From assembly GCA_022509085.1 (NCBI GenBank), contig JAFLTW010000006.1:59487-123486 (forward strand): 64,000 nucleotides of DNA, written 5' to 3'. Origin of the DNA: Muribaculaceae bacterium. Lineage in GTDB: Bacteria; Bacteroidota; Bacteroidia; Bacteroidales; Muribaculaceae. The stretch's first letter is position 1, and each line of letters opens with the position of its first letter. The position numbers and the translations under genes were made by a program. Below the pieces are notes generated by a model that made no database searches, was not told the DNA's origin, and worked only from the letters and a program-made list of their open reading frames with translations. Positions 17,060 to 26,334 of this stretch are shown in pieces.

Positions 17060-17887
17060 ATGAGGCGCGCCTGGGGCATACTGTTGGTTCTACTGTTGGT
17101 AGCGGCAAAGGCCGCCGCGCAAGACATCACACCCGTCGACATAGACACCAAGAAACCCGAGCAGCCGCGCCTGCACTATTACGACAAGCACGGCAACAAG
17201 CTCCCCGAGCCCGTCTACTTCCTCGCGGAGACCGACACCGTAAAAAAGAGCGGCCCGGCCTCACCCTGGCCAATCTTCAACGGCGTTACCGTCGGTTTCA
17301 ACTTCTTCGATGCCGTAATGCTGTTGGCCGGTCAGAGCTACGCCAGTTTCGACCTCAACGCCTCCCTCTCTTTAGCCAACTGGGTGTTTCCCACGGTTGA
17401 ATTCGGCCTGGGCTATGCCAACAACCGACAGGAGGAGAACACGATGGTGTATCACACCCTGCTGTCGCCCTACGCAAAAATCGGCATCGACTACAACTTC
17501 CTCTACAAAAGCTCGCCCGACTACAAGGCCGGTCTTGGTGTGAGATGCGGCTGGGCCAACCCCCGATATGAGATCCGCAATGCCCGAATCGACGTGCCCT
17601 ACTGGGGTGAGAGCTCCACATTCAGCATCACCAACCAGAGTGTCACAGCCTGGTATGGCGAGGCATTGGCCTTCGTCAAGGTTAAGATATGGCAGAGGTT
17701 GTCGTTGGGCTGGAGCATACGCTACCGCTTCAAGATGAAGATACCCGAAGCAGGTAATTCCACCCCATGGTTTATCCCCGGATATGGCGGCACCTCTCCC
17801 CTCACGGCCACATTCTCCGTGATGTATACCTTCGGAGGAAAGCGCAAATTGGAAGATAAGGAGAGATCTGGAGGCGCTTCCAACTGA
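17060..17887 (+). CDS. DUF6048 family outer-membrane beta-barrel-like protein
   Basis: The 275-residue product has a signal peptide cleaved near AKAAAQ and a mature region that alternates hydrophobic and polar residues, with repeated aromatic girdle patterns (VGFNFFDAVMLLAGQSYASFDLNASLSLANWVFPTVEFGLGY). It ends close to the aromatic FSVMYTFGGK before a short charged tail, which suits an outer-membrane barrel or a similar beta-protein. The motif IDTKKPEQPRLHYYDKHGNK is characteristic of DUF6048. It starts immediately after the DUF6452 gene, its usual partner. Function unknown. Confidence 0.75.
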   Translation: MRRAWGILLVLLLVAAKAAAQDITPVDIDTKKPEQPRLHYYDKHGNKLPEPVYFLAETDTVKKSGPASPWPIFNGVTVGFNFFDAVMLLAGQSYASFDLNASLSLANWVFPTVEFGLGYANNRQEENTMVYHTLLSPYAKIGIDYNFLYKSSPDYKAGLGVRCGWANPRYEIRNARIDVPYWGESSTFSITNQSVTAWYGEALAFVKVKIWQRLSLGWSIRYRFKMKIPEAGNSTPWFIPGYGGTSPLTATFSVMYTFGGKRKLEDKERSGGASN

Positions 17888-17907
17888 ACACTAACGGCTC
17901 ATTGTTT

Positions 17908-17942
17908 GTTAGATAGTAAAACAACATCATTCACTATCTAAC
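17908..17942 (+). promoter_or_regulatory. 10-bp inverted repeat 5 bp upstream of amide hydrolase start
   Basis: GTTAGATAGT (17908-17917) and its perfect complement ACTATCTAAC (17933-17942) are separated by 15 nt and end 4 bases before the ATG at 17947. As RNA it would fold over the ribosome landing site; as DNA it has the dyad form of an operator. Confidence 0.5.
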
Positions 17943-17946
17943 TATT

Positions 17947-18996
17947 ATGACTATGAAAAACAGAATTCTTGCAGGAGCACTGTGCATGGCCGCAGCAGTA
18001 CTGAGTCCCGCAATTGCGGATGCTTGTTCGAGAGTATGCTATGTAGGAGCCGACTCGCTCTACGTGATTGGACGCTGTCTGGACTGGAAAACACCGATAC
18101 CCACCAACATCTACGTTTACCCTGCCGGCCTGAGCAAGGTAGGGAGCGACAAGCCGGGAGCAGTGGAGTGGACCTCCAAATATGGAGCGGTTTACGCCGT
18201 CAGCTACGACAGCGGCATCACGGAGGGAATGAATGAGAAAGGTCTCTGCGTTAACGGCCTCTTCTGCAAAGGAACCGTCTACGACAACGCCGAGACGGCC
18301 ACCCGCCCTCCCATGTCGCTCGCCATGTTTGTAGGCTGGCTGCTCGACATGAACGCCACCACCGACGAAGTGATTGACGTTTTAAAAGCCCACAACTTCT
18401 CGCTCAGCGGCGCCACCTTCGACGAAGGGACAGTATCAGCCCTCCACTGGGGAGTGACCGACGCTACGGGCCACAGCATAATCTTCGAGTTTGACCACGG
18501 TGACATCAACATCTACGAGATGGGCGACTATCTGGCCATGACCAACGATCCCAACTGGCCTAAGATGACAGCCATCATCGACTACTGGAATCAGGTAGGG
18601 GGCACCAACATGCTCCCGGGCACCGTGAAATCGCCCGACCGTTGCGTTCGCGCCAACTTCTTTGCCCACCATGTAGACGCAGTGGCCGACAGTGAGCTGG
18701 GTACGTCGATCTGCCGAAGCGTACTGATCAACTCCTGCGTACCTTACACCTACCAGCTCGGCGACGGCGAACCCAACGTATCGTCGACCCAATGGAGAAG
18801 CTACTCCAACCTCCGCGACAAACTCTACGGATTCGAGATTGTAACCAACTACGGCTACTTCTACGTCGACCTCAAGAAATGTGACCTCAAACCCGGCGCC
18901 CCAATCCTTAAACTCGACACCACCAAGACCAAGATGCTCGTGGGTGAGGCCAACAAACAGCTTGAGAAAAATCCCGGTTTCACCCCGGCGTATTAG
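17947..18996 (+). CDS. linear amide C-N hydrolase, choloylglycine hydrolase family
   Basis: The 349-residue precursor has a signal peptide ending ...AIADA, and the next residue, Cys27, becomes the N-terminal nucleophile of an Ntn hydrolase. The following CSRVCY...VIGRCLDW, the GMNEKGLCVNGLF segment and the late NVSSTQWRSYSNLRDKLYGF (a candidate catalytic Arg region) match penicillin V acylase/bile-salt-hydrolase-type enzymes. The substrate (bile salt, acyl-amino acid or beta-lactam) cannot be told from the sequence. ATG 17953 is an alternative start two codons in. A 10-bp inverted repeat just upstream may control expression. Gut Bacteroidales commonly use such enzymes, some of them periplasmic. 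Confidence 0.88.
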   Translation: MTMKNRILAGALCMAAAVLSPAIADACSRVCYVGADSLYVIGRCLDWKTPIPTNIYVYPAGLSKVGSDKPGAVEWTSKYGAVYAVSYDSGITEGMNEKGLCVNGLFCKGTVYDNAETATRPPMSLAMFVGWLLDMNATTDEVIDVLKAHNFSLSGATFDEGTVSALHWGVTDATGHSIIFEFDHGDINIYEMGDYLAMTNDPNWPKMTAIIDYWNQVGGTNMLPGTVKSPDRCVRANFFAHHVDAVADSELGTSICRSVLINSCVPYTYQLGDGEPNVSSTQWRSYSNLRDKLYGFEIVTNYGYFYVDLKKCDLKPGAPILKLDTTKTKMLVGEANKQLEKNPGFTPAY

Positions 18997-19044
18997 ACTT
19001 CTTAAACAGCATCTCAAACAAACCTCAAATAAAAGAGGAATGAT

Positions 19045-19075
19045 TTGCAAATAACAAATATTTTCTATAAATTTG
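19045..19075 (+). promoter_or_regulatory. promoter of the C10 peptidase gene
   Basis: TTGC (19045-19048), 19-bp spacer, TAAATTTG (19068-19075): a full match to the Bacteroidetes consensus. It points at the C10 peptidase gene 235 bp downstream, with no closer match seen. Confidence 0.7.
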
Positions 19076-19101
19076 CCCTTGATATGATGCCTGAAAAACT
19101 C

Positions 19102-19157
19102 ATATTGAGGGCAAATTGATTATTTTTAAGAATAAATATTCACTCTGACCTCAATAT
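19102..19157 (+). promoter_or_regulatory. leader hairpin candidate, 9-bp arms
   Basis: ATATTGAGG (19102-19110) and CCTCAATAT (19149-19157) are perfect complements across a 38-nt loop in the leader of the C10 peptidase gene, followed by a T-rich stretch. It could be a regulatory structure; there is no known-family match. Confidence 0.35.
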
Positions 19158-19310
19158 ACATTATTTTTATTCGTTGAAAAATAAACTTTTTGCATTACCA
19201 AAAATCAAACTTCACGAAGAAGGAAACGCCGACCATAGGGTTCCCAGGCGCTATATTGTATATTGACTGAATAAAAATTAAATAAAATCATAATAAGAAC
19301 ATTTACATCT

Positions 19311-21917
19311 ATGTTTAAAAAGACCTTACTCATTGCACTTGGAGCTTTATTGGCTCAAGGAGCTTTGGCAGACGTTTTGACGCCTGAGGCAGCTCTCCAG
19401 AGGGCAGCCAAGAGCGATTCCCGTCGGGCAAAAGCCATTTCTGCACAGCCGAGTCTTGCTGCCACCACAAGGACGGCAGCCGGCACACCGGCAGTATACG
19501 TATTCAACCAGGCCGGAGGAGGCTCGCTGATAGTTTCAGCCAGCGACGTTGCACTCCCCATCCTCGGATACACTGACGCCGGAGCATTCGATCCCGCAAA
19601 CGTGCCCCCGCAGCTACAGGAAATGCTCGAGGCATATGCCGCACAGATAGAATATGCCGAGGAGCATAGCGCAGAAATTAAAGATTTTGACGTGAGATAT
19701 ACATATCCCACATCATGGGAGTATATCGCACCGCTGGTACAGACAAAATGGGACCAGGGCAACCCCTACAATAACCTCGTTCCCAGCAAGTATGCCACAG
19801 GTTGTGTTGCCACGGCTATGGCTCAGATAATGAACTACCATAAGTTCCCCGAAATCGGACACGGCTCCAATTCTTACGTCGACATGTACGGACAGAGATA
19901 CAGCATGAGTTTCGACGAGCAGAGTTTCGACTGGGCCAACATGTTGGACGATTACAGCACCACGAAGGCGAATGCCCAGCAGATAAACGCCGTTGCCTAT
20001 CTCATGAAGGCCTGCGGTTTCTCCACAAACATGACTTATGGTCCTTCATCGGGCACCCAGACTGAAGATGCGGCAATCGCCCTCATCAAATATTTCGACT
20101 ATAATCCCAATATCACCTTCCCCCAGCGTGCCAACTACACTCTCGCCGAATGGGCCGAGCTGCTTTACAACCAGCTCAAAAACGTAGGTCCGGTTCTTTA
20201 TTCCGGCCACGCACTCGACCCCGCAGCAGCTCATGCATACATAGCCGACGGTTATGACGGCAACGGCTACTTCCACATCAACTGGGGATGGTCCGGCATG
20301 TGTGACGGTTTCTATTCTCTGGATGCCCTCAACCCGTTGGTGCAGGGCACGGGAGGTACGGACTACGGCGGCTTCAACTTCACTCAGGGTATGGTGATCG
20401 ACATCTATCCCTCCGACGGAACGGGACAGTTTGAACCCAAGGCCGAGCTCCAGCTCAACGGCAACATTACAGCCGACGCCATCTCCAACCAGCTGACCCT
20501 CTCCATTTCGAGATATAATCCCGGCAGCCTCATGAACAACTCGCTGGTAGCCATCTACCCTGTGTTCGGAATGTGCTTCGAGAACGCCTCCACCGGAGAA
20601 AAGACCTACATGGAAGCCACCGCACGTTTCGACGGAAGGCCTGTCCTGATCAACCAGGAAGACGGACATTACCTGAATCCGGGTTCATACCTCTACGGTC
20701 TGATGACGGAGACTCTCGAGGTGGGTTCGGATCTTCCCAATGCCAAATATAAGGTATATCCGGTATGGAAAGACATGTACAACACCTCCATACCCTGGAC
20801 AGACTACCTCACCCAGAGCGGATGTTCCACCTTCGCCTATGTGACGAAGACCTCCGACAAGTCACTGACGGTAGAAAACCTCCCCGCCAAGCGACTCAAG
20901 ATAGAATCAGCTAAGGTTGTGACTCCGCTTTATATGCGCAGCCCGTGCGAGATAGAGTTCAAGGTGTCCAATCCGAGCGACGAGCTTCTTACCCAGAGCA
21001 TCGTGCCCGTGCTTCTTAACGACGGTGCGTTATGTTTCGAAGGCGACAGCCAGCTCATCACTGTAGGTCCGAACGAGACCATTACCAAGACTATGGTATA
21101 TACCTTCTCCAACAACGGCATCTCCGGAGCTAAACTCCCCACCACATCCAAGCCTATGACATATACTCTTGGCGCATACGATTATATCGCGTTTGACCCG
21201 AAGTATTATCTTTCAGGCTATTATGGCGATGAGTACTACGGCAACTTCGGCACCGTGGAAATGAAGCGCTCGGCCAGCAACCCCACCATCGAGCTCAAGA
21301 GCATCTCGATCGACAATTATGTTGAAGACATGACGATTGGCGGAGTAAATAACATTTACGGTATAGACGAATTCTCCAATATCGCGCTCACAGTCTCAGT
21401 GCTCGGCACACACGGATTCGTGTCATCGCCGCTCACTGTAGTGGTTCACACTTACGATCCCGCCACCGGTACGACAGGCGACCTCGTATATGAAAAGAAC
21501 TTCGAGGATCTTATCTACGTGGAAGACGGACAGGAAGATTCATCCACAACCCATCTCAACTTCCGCGACTTTGACCCCAACGAGGTTTACCAGGCCACTG
21601 TATACTACGTAATACAGAAATTCCGCCAGGAACTCCCCGGAGCAAAGGTGCTCTTCAGCGCGTCAAGCGGAGTGAACGAAGTAGCTGTCGGCGAAGCTCT
21701 CAGCGTGAATTTCGACGGTTGGAATCTTGCCGTTGCAGCTGAAGCCGGTGTTAAGGCCGTCAATGTCTACGACCTCAGCGGACAGGTTGTCGCAGCCCCC
21801 GTCTGCGGCGGTAAAACTGCACTCGACCTCAACCTCGGCGCTCTTCCCAAAGGCATTTACCTTGTAAAGGCCACAGATGCCAACGGAAACGCCAGAACCC
21901 TCAAGATCTGCAAATAA
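19311..21917 (+). CDS. secreted C10 family (streptopain-like) cysteine peptidase with T9SS sorting tail
   Basis: An 868-residue precursor: signal peptide (to about residue 21), a SpeB-type inhibitory propeptide (about 22-120), then the C10 peptidase domain with catalytic Cys165 in ATGCVATAMAQIMNYH and catalytic His308 in AHAYIADGYDGNGYFHINWG. Beta-sandwich regions follow, and the last 70 residues (VNVYDLSGQVVAAP ... PKGIYLVKATDANGNARTLK) form a type A C-terminal T9SS sorting domain. It should therefore be translocated by the type IX system and attached to or released from the surface to degrade proteins. A long leader and a consensus promoter precede it, and a small lipoprotein gene follows after 23 bp. 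Confidence 0.92.
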   Translation: MFKKTLLIALGALLAQGALADVLTPEAALQRAAKSDSRRAKAISAQPSLAATTRTAAGTPAVYVFNQAGGGSLIVSASDVALPILGYTDAGAFDPANVPPQLQEMLEAYAAQIEYAEEHSAEIKDFDVRYTYPTSWEYIAPLVQTKWDQGNPYNNLVPSKYATGCVATAMAQIMNYHKFPEIGHGSNSYVDMYGQRYSMSFDEQSFDWANMLDDYSTTKANAQQINAVAYLMKACGFSTNMTYGPSSGTQTEDAAIALIKYFDYNPNITFPQRANYTLAEWAELLYNQLKNVGPVLYSGHALDPAAAHAYIADGYDGNGYFHINWGWSGMCDGFYSLDALNPLVQGTGGTDYGGFNFTQGMVIDIYPSDGTGQFEPKAELQLNGNITADAISNQLTLSISRYNPGSLMNNSLVAIYPVFGMCFENASTGEKTYMEATARFDGRPVLINQEDGHYLNPGSYLYGLMTETLEVGSDLPNAKYKVYPVWKDMYNTSIPWTDYLTQSGCSTFAYVTKTSDKSLTVENLPAKRLKIESAKVVTPLYMRSPCEIEFKVSNPSDELLTQSIVPVLLNDGALCFEGDSQLITVGPNETITKTMVYTFSNNGISGAKLPTTSKPMTYTLGAYDYIAFDPKYYLSGYYGDEYYGNFGTVEMKRSASNPTIELKSISIDNYVEDMTIGGVNNIYGIDEFSNIALTVSVLGTHGFVSSPLTVVVHTYDPATGTTGDLVYEKNFEDLIYVEDGQEDSSTTHLNFRDFDPNEVYQATVYYVIQKFRQELPGAKVLFSASSGVNEVAVGEALSVNFDGWNLAVAAEAGVKAVNVYDLSGQVVAAPVCGGKTALDLNLGALPKGIYLVKATDANGNARTLKICK

Positions 21918-21940
21918 AACGTAACCAAAGACCGAACGTT

Positions 21941-22444
21941 ATGAAAGCATTAACGTTTGCCGCCGCATTCATACTCCTCTTTCTTGCCGCCTGCAGCGGC
22001 AAGAAAGAGGCAGCCTCAGCAACGGCGGGTGCCAATGAGGAAGCTATCATCAGGAAAAACGTGATTGGAGGAGTGGACGTGCGTTCCATACCTAATGCCA
22101 CGGTATTCAAGATGAGCGGAGACTATGCCGACAACGTGGCCGTCACATTAAATCCTGACGGTACACTCGCTTACTATCCGGCGCCGAGCGACATTACTGT
22201 CAATTCCTCACCCATTGCCCTTGCCGACGGATGGTATCTCAACCGCCAGGGACTGGGGCCCGGCTCGGTGTTTCTCACATATACATTCGAGCAATACCGT
22301 AACCTGCCCAAGGCTCCCTCTCACGAGGAACTGCTGGAGGCCGTCATTCCGGGGTCGTCCGTAACTGAATTCATGACACTCCCTGTTTCCGCGTCAGAAG
22401 CGTTTTCCAACCCTGAAGAATGCCTGATCTATCTTCCTAAATAG
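21941..22444 (+). CDS. small lipoprotein following the C10 peptidase
   Basis: The 167-residue product has a lipoprotein signal with lipobox LAAC (Cys18), followed by a Lys/Glu/Ala linker and a domain of about 130 residues that I do not recognise (VRSIPNATVFKMSGDYADNVAVTLN ... SEAFSNPEECLIYLPK). In Bacteroidales, small lipoproteins beside C10 peptidases sometimes resemble their inhibitor-type partners, but no such motif is clear here. It starts 23 bp after the peptidase stop and is likely co-transcribed. A 15-bp perfect hairpin (21976-22010) lies inside the codons of the lipobox. Confidence 0.7.
   Translation: MKALTFAAAFILLFLAACSGKKEAASATAGANEEAIIRKNVIGGVDVRSIPNATVFKMSGDYADNVAVTLNPDGTLAYYPAPSDITVNSSPIALADGWYLNRQGLGPGSVFLTYTFEQYRNLPKAPSHEELLEAVIPGSSVTEFMTLPVSASEAFSNPEECLIYLPK
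21976..22010 (+). repeat. 15-bp perfect inverted repeat within signal peptide codons
   Basis: Left arm CCTCTTTCTTGCCGC (21976-21990), loop CTGCA, right arm 21996-22010, GC-rich enough to fold stably in mRNA. It spans codons about 12-24 of the lipoprotein gene. Confidence 0.7.
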
Positions 22445-22475
22445 AGGGAGAGGAGACGAAAACTAATCAAAATTC

Positions 22476-22506
22476 TTTGCAGATTAAAAAAATTATTATA
22501 ATTTCG
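22476..22506 (+). promoter_or_regulatory. promoter of secreted protein gene 22551
   Basis: TTTG (22476-22479), 19-bp spacer, TAATTTCG (22499-22506), one base from the -7 consensus. The leader to the ATG at 22551 is about 40 nt. Confidence 0.55.
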
Positions 22507-22550
22507 CAAATAAGAAAATTAATCAAACACAATAACAAAATCTAAGCAGG

Positions 22551-23984
22551 ATGAAAAAATTAATCTACACCTTAGGTATCGCACTCGCAGCCGGGTTCTG
22601 TGCCCAGGCAGCAGTTCCGACTACTGCACAATTGCAGAAAGCACCTTCGGCAAGCAAAAAGGCTTCCGTGATCAACCCCTTTGGATTCACGATGGCCTCG
22701 TCATTCGAACGTCTCACCCCGGCCACCCGTGCAGACAAGCGTCAGGTGAGCGGAGACGACTTCCTCGGATTCTTCGAATGGAGCGGTATAAGCCAACTTG
22801 AAGAGGAGGTGATGCCCAACAACGGTTTCCTCTATATTTCCAAGACTGACCAGCCCAACACCTACAACATCAACGGTATGCCTGAGGGCGACATCAACCT
22901 TACGGCCGTTTTCGATCCCGCAACCGGCCATCTCGTGATTCCCAACCAGGTAGCATTCTATGCTTCGATGTATAATCTCGATGCCTGGTTTGTGAATTTC
23001 TCCGTATTTAACCAGAAGTATAACGGCGAAGACGGTTATGGGTTTATTCAGACTGACGATGACCACCAGTTCTACTTCCGTCTTACCGACGAGGGCGGCA
23101 TTCAGTCCGGTAACTACGACCGTGATAAAATGATTGCCCACCAGTATACCGATTCCGAACTTCTCGATGTTTTCTGCGCCGGCGGCATCATCATGCCCGA
23201 AAGTGCGGCAGGCCTTGGTTTCTGGATGGCCACCGACCTTAAGGGAAGCAAGTACAATACTTTCACATATGTAGAAGACGAGTGGGTTAAACTTGATGGT
23301 ACGGCCACTTTCAAGGACGCATGGTTCTCCGTATATTGGGAGAACCAGGACACCCCGGTCTCTCAGGTAGACTGCTATTACAGCAAGGCCAATCCCGGCA
23401 CATATATGCTCATGGATCCCTTTGGAGAGGAAACAGCTTATGGCAGTCAAGAGGTAAACGTTGCATACGACAAGCCCGGCTACCTGATTTTCGATATCAC
23501 AAACTTTAATTGTGTAGTTTTCCAACCTCTGGTTTATTCCATCACAATCGAAATACCGGAAGACGCAGATGGGACCAAATTCAACGACTTTGCCACCTAT
23601 TGCTTTAATGAAGAAGGTATGATCTACTACCTCCAGGGCACAAGCAAGGAAGAGATCATCATCAACGCATTCCAGAACGGTACCAAGCTGACAACCTTCA
23701 ATGAAAACACCCGCACGGTAAGCATCAACAATGGCATCTTCTCGTTTGAGCAGACTCCTCTCACTCCGCAGAACTGGGCGGATGGTAACGGCAATCCTCT
23801 CCCGATGACAGGTTATGTCATCCTTCCTGAAGGCTGGGAAGCAAAGGTTGAAAATGTACTCGGTGTTGACAACGCTCCCGTAGAGTACTACAACCTCCAG
23901 GGTGTACGCCTCGCCCATCCCGAAAAGGGTCAGGTAGTGATCGTTCGCCAGGGTGGCAAGGTAAGCAAGCAGATTGTTCGCTAA
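22551..23984 (+). CDS. secreted protein with Bacteroidales C-terminal tail, 477 aa
   Basis: Signal peptide to about residue 21 (AAGFCAQA), then about 400 residues of acidic, aromatic-rich beta sequence without a recognised catalytic motif, and a C-terminal end VEYYNLQGVRLAHPEKGQVVIVRQGGKVSKQIVR of the kind found in surface proteins of Prevotella and Muribaculaceae. That tail is shorter than the classic T9SS type A domain but has the Tyr-Asn-Leu-Gln-Gly-Val core. The protein is probably exported and surface-displayed; ligand and activity unknown. It has its own promoter and a strong terminator (24012-24038). Confidence 0.75.
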   Translation: MKKLIYTLGIALAAGFCAQAAVPTTAQLQKAPSASKKASVINPFGFTMASSFERLTPATRADKRQVSGDDFLGFFEWSGISQLEEEVMPNNGFLYISKTDQPNTYNINGMPEGDINLTAVFDPATGHLVIPNQVAFYASMYNLDAWFVNFSVFNQKYNGEDGYGFIQTDDDHQFYFRLTDEGGIQSGNYDRDKMIAHQYTDSELLDVFCAGGIIMPESAAGLGFWMATDLKGSKYNTFTYVEDEWVKLDGTATFKDAWFSVYWENQDTPVSQVDCYYSKANPGTYMLMDPFGEETAYGSQEVNVAYDKPGYLIFDITNFNCVVFQPLVYSITIEIPEDADGTKFNDFATYCFNEEGMIYYLQGTSKEEIIINAFQNGTKLTTFNENTRTVSINNGIFSFEQTPLTPQNWADGNGNPLPMTGYVILPEGWEAKVENVLGVDNAPVEYYNLQGVRLAHPEKGQVVIVRQGGKVSKQIVR

Positions 23985-24011
23985 TAACCAACCCCAAACG
24001 CAACAATAAAT

Positions 24012-24038
24012 AAAAATGCGCCTCTACGGCGCATTTTT
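24012..24038 (+). terminator. hairpin terminator after secreted protein gene
   Basis: Arms AAAAATGCGCC (24012-24022) and GGCGCATTTTT (24028-24038) around a 5-nt loop, followed by T-rich sequence. Confidence 0.85.
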
Positions 24039-24115
24039 ATTTTAGGCCGCATCCAATAATATTCCGCAAGGATAATTCGTTAATTTCTTAAACTTGTATT
24101 GAAAACATACTGCGA

Positions 24116-26245
24116 ATGAATAAATTTCTACTGCTGCTCATTTCCATATTTTCCGTATTTACTGTTTATGCCGGCGGCGACACCGACTTTGAGGTGACGG
24201 ACGACGCCACGCACATTCCGGCAATGATACTGGCCGACAGCGACGACCTGGACGCCATCATAGCCGACCTTGAAAGCCGGGGCATCGTCGTGTTGCGGCA
24301 TCGCGGCCGGATACTGCTCACTTACATTCCGGTAAACTACAGCAAGGACTCACGCAGAATACGCGGCGTAAGGAAAATAGAATATTCCAAGCCGCGCATC
24401 AACGTGCCCACGATGAAGGAGGCCCGGAACTTCAACAACGCCAACCTCATAGCCGAGGGTCAGAGCCTTCCGCAACCCTACGACGGCAAAGGAGTGGTGG
24501 TGGGGGTATGCGACATCGGCATCGACACCCAACATCCCAACTTCCTCGACCCCGACGACGGCACATGCAGGATCAGAAGAGTGGTGCATTATGAGGAACT
24601 GAAAGGGAAGCGGACCGTCTATGCCACGGCGCAGGAGATATCCGCATGGCAGACTGATAATGAAGACGACTGGCACGCCACGCACGTGACGGGTATAGCG
24701 GCCGGGGGCCACAAAGAAAGCGGCTACCAGAGTCTGGCACCGAAAGCCGACATTGTATTCACGGCCTCGCATCTCTCCGACGTGGGGCTTCTGGCCGGCG
24801 TGGAAGACATTATAGAATATGCACGGCAGCAGAGAAAACCGGCCGTAATCAACCTCTCGATGGGCAGCTATGTGGGGCCGCACGACGGCAGCTCGCTCTT
24901 CTGCCAATACCTCGACATGTGTGCATCCGACGCCGTAATCTGTCTGTCGGCTGGCAACGAGGGATCGGGCGGGGCGCCACGCTCCCTAAGCTACGACTTC
25001 ACGGCAGAGAAGCCGGAACTGAGAGTGGTGACTTGCGACTATGGTGGCACCGACGTGGCCGGAGAGGTGGAAGTATGGAGCGCAGACAACGAGCCGTTCG
25101 ATTTTTCCTTATACCTGAAAAGCCAGTCGGGAATGTCGAAAAACATAGACCCCTTCCCCACGGTAAGATTCGACAACGACGGACTCACAGAGTGGCGGAT
25201 CAGCGCCGACAAAGGCGACCCGGACTACAACCCCACACTCGCCACATACTACACGGGAGGCTACGTGGCCTTGGAAGGAGGAGTGAGCCCGCTCAACGGC
25301 CGCTATTACGTGAACCTTCAGCTTGAGCTCCAGACCGACATCTACCATTATGACGGCGACATAAAGAGAGGTTGGGCCGAATACTGGCCCGGGATAAAGG
25401 TGACAGGTACGCCGGGCTCTCACATCGACACCTACTGCTACGGAGCAGACTTCCGACTGCACGGCGAGACGGGGTATCCGAAACCCGACAATGCCCAATG
25501 TATCTCCGACCTTGCCACGGGCAAGCGTACCATAAGCGTGGGGATGATGAACAATTACGAGCTCACAGCCGGAGCGGCACCAGGCTCAGGCAGGGCTAAA
25601 GGAGACATCAGCGTCAACTCCAGTTACGGCACGCTTAACGACGGCAGGAAATTGCCCGTGACGGTGGCCCCGGGCGACTACATCATCAGCTCCATCAGTT
25701 CACGCTACCTCGACAAAAACCCGGACTGGCTGCAATATACCGACGACAAAAGCGACTACAACGGCAAGACCTACTATTGGATAGGGACGGATGGCACCTC
25801 GATGTCGAGTCCGTTTGTAGCCGGAGCCATAGCCACCTGGCTGCAGGCCTACCCTGCCCTTACGGCCGACGAGGCACTGGATATCGTATTGAAAACCAAC
25901 CGGACATCGGGATATCCGGACCCTGAGAATCCCAGGCACGGCATGGGATGGTTTAACGCATACGCCGGGCTCGGGCAGGTGTTGGAGCTCGCTGCACTCA
26001 AGGCTCCTACCATCGAGAGCCCGGAAGTGACCGTAAAATATGAAAACGGTTGCTTATTGATAGGCAATCCCACGGGAGAGGCCGTAACAATAAGCATCTA
26101 CTCCCCGACCGGAACCAGGGTGGAACGGACCGGCATTGGCGCAACCTTGGAGAGTTATTCCCTGAGCCACCTTGGCAAGGGCGTCTACCTCGTAAAAATA
26201 GAGGAGACGAAGGGAAAATCGCAGACTCTTAAAATTGTGATTTAA
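24116..26245 (+). CDS. secreted subtilisin-like serine peptidase (S8) with T9SS sorting tail
   Basis: A 709-residue precursor: signal peptide to about residue 19 and an N-terminal propeptide-like region to about residue 110. The S8 domain has the catalytic triad Asp133 (VCDIGID), His187 (HATHVTGIAAG) and Ser562 (GTSMSSPFVAG), with the oxyanion Asn in SAGNEGSGG. An insert of about 300 residues separates the Asn region from the Ser motif, so the domain is longer than a minimal subtilase. The C-terminal 70 residues (VTISIYSPTGTRVERT ... GVYLVKIEETKG) form a T9SS type A sorting domain. Likely a surface or secreted protease. It lies after a terminator, with no clear -33/-7 pair directly upstream (a near match TAAACTTG at 24089). 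Confidence 0.9.
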   Translation: MNKFLLLLISIFSVFTVYAGGDTDFEVTDDATHIPAMILADSDDLDAIIADLESRGIVVLRHRGRILLTYIPVNYSKDSRRIRGVRKIEYSKPRINVPTMKEARNFNNANLIAEGQSLPQPYDGKGVVVGVCDIGIDTQHPNFLDPDDGTCRIRRVVHYEELKGKRTVYATAQEISAWQTDNEDDWHATHVTGIAAGGHKESGYQSLAPKADIVFTASHLSDVGLLAGVEDIIEYARQQRKPAVINLSMGSYVGPHDGSSLFCQYLDMCASDAVICLSAGNEGSGGAPRSLSYDFTAEKPELRVVTCDYGGTDVAGEVEVWSADNEPFDFSLYLKSQSGMSKNIDPFPTVRFDNDGLTEWRISADKGDPDYNPTLATYYTGGYVALEGGVSPLNGRYYVNLQLELQTDIYHYDGDIKRGWAEYWPGIKVTGTPGSHIDTYCYGADFRLHGETGYPKPDNAQCISDLATGKRTISVGMMNNYELTAGAAPGSGRAKGDISVNSSYGTLNDGRKLPVTVAPGDYIISSISSRYLDKNPDWLQYTDDKSDYNGKTYYWIGTDGTSMSSPFVAGAIATWLQAYPALTADEALDIVLKTNRTSGYPDPENPRHGMGWFNAYAGLGQVLELAALKAPTIESPEVTVKYENGCLLIGNPTGEAVTISIYSPTGTRVERTGIGATLESYSLSHLGKGVYLVKIEETKGKSQTLKIVI

Positions 26246-26276
26246 TTCTTCATTACGAATAAAAATAAAAAATTTT

Positions 26277-26307
26277 TTTGGCATTTGATAAATTTTTCAT
26301 AATTTTG
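26277..26307 (+). promoter_or_regulatory. promoter of first paralogue gene
   Basis: TTTG (26277-26280), 19-bp spacer, TAATTTTG (26300-26307); full consensus, start site about 20 bp before the ATG at 26335. Confidence 0.8.
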
Positions 26308-26334
26308 GAGTATCGAATCAAAATTAACTGAAAT

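Larger units (their letters stand above)
18997..19310 (+). promoter_or_regulatory. intergenic region with promoter and long leader of the C10 peptidase gene
   Basis: The 314-bp gap holds a consensus promoter (19045-19075) whose start site would lie some 230 bp before the ATG at 19311. The transcribed leader contains a 9-bp inverted repeat (19102-19110 with 19149-19157). Other parts are AT-rich, with no open frame of note. Confidence 0.6.

Noticed and set aside
22701..23918. 405-codon minus-strand frame opposite the secreted protein gene
   Set aside because: Composition is that of a complementary shadow; the plus strand has signal peptide, promoter, sorting tail and terminator.
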